From the NCBI GenBank assembly GCA_020446285.1, contig JAGREZ010000136.1, positions 1 through 15,676 of the forward strand: 15,676 nucleotides of DNA. The letters are read 5' to 3'. The stretch is from Geminicoccaceae bacterium. GTDB lineage: Bacteria > Pseudomonadota > Alphaproteobacteria > Geminicoccales > Geminicoccaceae. Position numbers and translations under genes: made by a program. The notes under the pieces are model-generated. The model made no database searches, was not told the origin of the DNA, and saw only the letters and a program-made list of their open reading frames with translations. The stretch's first letter is position 1, and each line of letters opens with the position of its first letter. Below, in pieces: positions 14,241-15,676 of the stretch.

Positions 14241-15164
14241 TCAGCCTGCCAGCCTGGCGACCTCGGCGGCGAGATCGTCGTCCTTCTTCTCGACCCCCTC
14301 GCCAAGCGCCATGCGAACGAAATCCCTGACCTCGACGGGGCTGCCCAGGGCCTTCGCGGTATCGGCGACGGCATCCTTCACATGCTTGTCGGTATCGATC
14401 ACATAGACCTGCTCGAGCAGCACGCTTTCCTCGTAGAACTTGCGCAGCCGACCCTCCACCATCTTCTCGATGATGTTCTCGGGCTTGCCGGAGGCACGCG
14501 CCTGATCCGCCAGCACGTTGCGCTCGCGCTCGACGACCGCCGGATCGAGGCTGGCGATGTCGACCGACTGCGGCGAGGTCGCGGCGACATGCATCGCGAT
14601 CTGCCTGCCGAGTTCGCCGACCTGCTCCGCATCGCCGGCCGAGGCAATCGCCACGAGCACGCCGATCTTGCCGAGACCCGGCGCCTGCTGGGCGTGGACA
14701 TATCCACCCACGGCCCCTGCATCGACTTCGAGAAAGGCGGTACGCCGGAGCTGGATGTTCTCGCCGATGACGCCGACCGCATCGGCGATGCTGTCCGCAA
14801 CGGACTTGCCCGTGGAGGGCAGGGTCAGGGCGAGAAGCGCGTCCAGATCGCCACGGGCCTCCGTCGCCACACCGGCGATGGCCGTGACCAGCTCCTGGAA
14901 TTGCTCGTTGCGGGCAACGAAGTCGGTTTCGGAATTGACCTCGACGACAGCCCCCCTGTTGCCGGCGAGCGACAGGGCGATCAGGCCCTCGGAGGTGATG
15001 CGTCCGGCCTTCTTCGCGGCTGCGGCAAGTCCCTTCTTGCGCAGCCAGTCGATCGCCTCTTCCATGTCGCCGTCGGTCTCGCCCAGAGCCCTCTTGCAGT
15101 CCATCATGCCCGCTCCGGTCTTCTCCCGAAGCTGCTTGACGAGAGCGGCAGTGATCTCAGCCAT
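14241..15164 (-). CDS. tsf: Translation elongation factor Ts
   Basis: Guanine nucleotide exchange factor that frees GDP from EF-Tu. 307 aa (E. coli 283). The N-terminal UBA-like domain (1-55) opens with [20 protein letters not shown] and contains [15 protein letters not shown]. The exchange motif TDFVARN begins at residue 80, with Asp81 and Phe82 that push into the EF-Tu nucleotide site. Two core subdomains follow, ending near residue 280 in [18 protein letters not shown]. The start ATG has only a purine-rich GAGAGA upstream, and lies 35 nt after rpsB, the standard partner gene. It ends 191 bp before pyrH, the first long gap of the cluster. Confidence 0.98.
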   Translation of the reverse strand: MAEITAALVKQLREKTGAGMMDCKRALGETDGDMEEAIDWLRKKGLAAAAKKAGRITSEGLIALSLAGNRGAVVEVNSETDFVARNEQFQELVTAIAGVATEARGDLDALLALTLPSTGKSVADSIADAVGVIGENIQLRRTAFLEVDAGAVGGYVHAQQAPGLGKIGVLVAIASAGDAEQVGELGRQIAMHVAATSPQSVDIASLDPAVVERERNVLADQARASGKPENIIEKMVEGRLRKFYEESVLLEQVYVIDTDKHVKDAVADTAKALGSPVEVRDFVRMALGEGVEKKDDDLAAEVARLAG

Positions 15165-15199
15165 GATATTCGAATCTCTCTGTCAGTGAACGGTCAGTC

Positions 15200-15676
15200 T
15201 CAGCCGGCGGCCTTCGCCTCTCCGGCATCGTCGGCACTTCCTGCGGGTTCGCTCCCGGCTGCGGGTTCGCTCCCGGCATCGGGTGCCCCGGCAACCGCCT
15301 CTTCCGCCGGCGCCTCGGCCTCGACGGGTTCGATTTCCTCGCCCATCAGTTCCTCGGCCTCGCCGATGTCGATCCCGCTCGCCGACATCTCCGCCTGAAT
15401 GCCGTCGAGAATGGCGGCTACCGCGAGATCGCAATAGAGATTGATCGCCCGGCTGGCATCGTCATTGCCCGGAATCGGATAACGGATCCCTTCGGGATTG
15501 CTGTTGCTGTCGACCACCGCAACGACGGGAATGCCGAGCTTGCTGGCCTCGGCGATGGCGATCGACTCCTTGTTGGTGTCGATCACGAACAGGACATCGG
15601 GAACACCGCCCATGTCCTTGATGCCGCCGAGCGAGCGCTCGAGCTTTTCCTGCTCGCGCTGGAGCTGCAGCAGCTC
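15200..15676 (-). CDS. rpsB: 30S ribosomal protein S2, 5' part missing (off right edge)
   Basis: The last 158 residues of ribosomal protein S2; the frame is open to the right edge, so the gene starts outside. Visible S2 motifs: [16 protein letters not shown], then [36 protein letters not shown], and [17 protein letters not shown]. After the core ends (about the ILDG position, near 15408), there is an acidic and Ala-rich tail of roughly 65 residues containing the repeat [12 protein letters not shown]. Such acidic tails are seen in several alphaproteobacterial S2 proteins, but the repeat itself looks locally duplicated. The stop is 35 nt before tsf, its usual operon partner. No terminator is seen between them. 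Confidence 0.98.
   Translation of the reverse strand, partial: ELLQLQREQEKLERSLGGIKDMGGVPDVLFVIDTNKESIAIAEASKLGIPVVAVVDSNSNPEGIRYPIPGNDDASRAINLYCDLAVAAILDGIQAEMSASGIDIGEAEELMGEEIEPVEAEAPAEEAVAGAPDAGSEPAAGSEPAGSADDAGEAKAAG
15241..15276 (-). repeat. Two perfect 18-bp tandem units in the rpsB tail
   Basis: The 18-bp unit CTGCGGGTTCGCTCCCGG occurs at 15241-15258 and again at 15259-15276 without a mismatch. It encodes a six-residue unit, so copy changes keep the frame. It lies in the non-conserved acidic tail of S2. Confidence 0.85.

Noticed and set aside
1..15676. tRNA, rRNA, CRISPR array, insertion sequence or prophage genes
   Set aside because: No cloverleaf, spaced repeat array, transposase or terminal inverted repeats were seen; nearly all sequence is explained by conserved genes.

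Overview
The window is a high-GC stretch of an alphaproteobacterial chromosome with every recognisable gene on the minus strand. From the right edge leftwards it carries rpsB (3' part), tsf, pyrH, frr, uppS, cdsA, dxr, rseP, bamA, a skp/ompH-like gene, lpxD, fabZ and lpxA. This is the classic conserved translation / isoprenoid / envelope-biogenesis cluster of Proteobacteria. The presence of lpxD-fabZ-lpxA and bamA shows a Gram-negative cell that makes lipid A. I cannot assign a family or genus from the sequence alone.

Layout by position: rpsB C-terminal part (15200-15676, running off the window), tsf (14241-15164), a 191-bp gap with a candidate promoter and a 12-bp-arm inverted repeat, then the tight run pyrH-frr-uppS-cdsA-dxr-rseP (14049 down to 8816). 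That run has two ATGA overlaps and gaps of 4-22 nt. A 160-bp structured leader (8656-8815) precedes bamA, then skp, lpxD, fabZ and lpxA follow with gaps of 10, -8, 4 or 1 nt (6362 to 3486). After lpxA the usual lpxI/lpxB genes are absent. Instead a 180-bp AT-richer gap with repeats leads into a peptide/opine-type ABC importer operon: a Tat-targeted family-5 solute-binding protein, a DppB-type permease and a DppC-type permease cut by the left edge. ATPase genes, if present, lie beyond position 1.

Functionally, RpsB, EF-Ts and Frr serve translation; PyrH makes UDP. Dxr starts the MEP pathway, and UppS turns its prenyl products into undecaprenyl diphosphate for wall and envelope polysaccharide synthesis. 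CdsA makes CDP-diacylglycerol for phospholipids. RseP is the site-2 protease of envelope stress signalling, BamA and Skp handle outer-membrane protein assembly, and LpxD/FabZ/LpxA share the hydroxyacyl-ACP pool for lipid A and fatty acids. The ABC importer appears to be a separately controlled accessory unit.

Most of the window is ordinary conserved sequence. The observations worth a second look are in the non-coding gaps: a possible pairing that would hide the bamA ribosome-binding site, an inverted repeat just upstream of a candidate pyrH promoter, repeats and a C8 tract in front of the ABC importer, and an intercistronic hairpin after the binding-protein gene. I see no tRNA, rRNA, CRISPR array, insertion sequence or phage gene.
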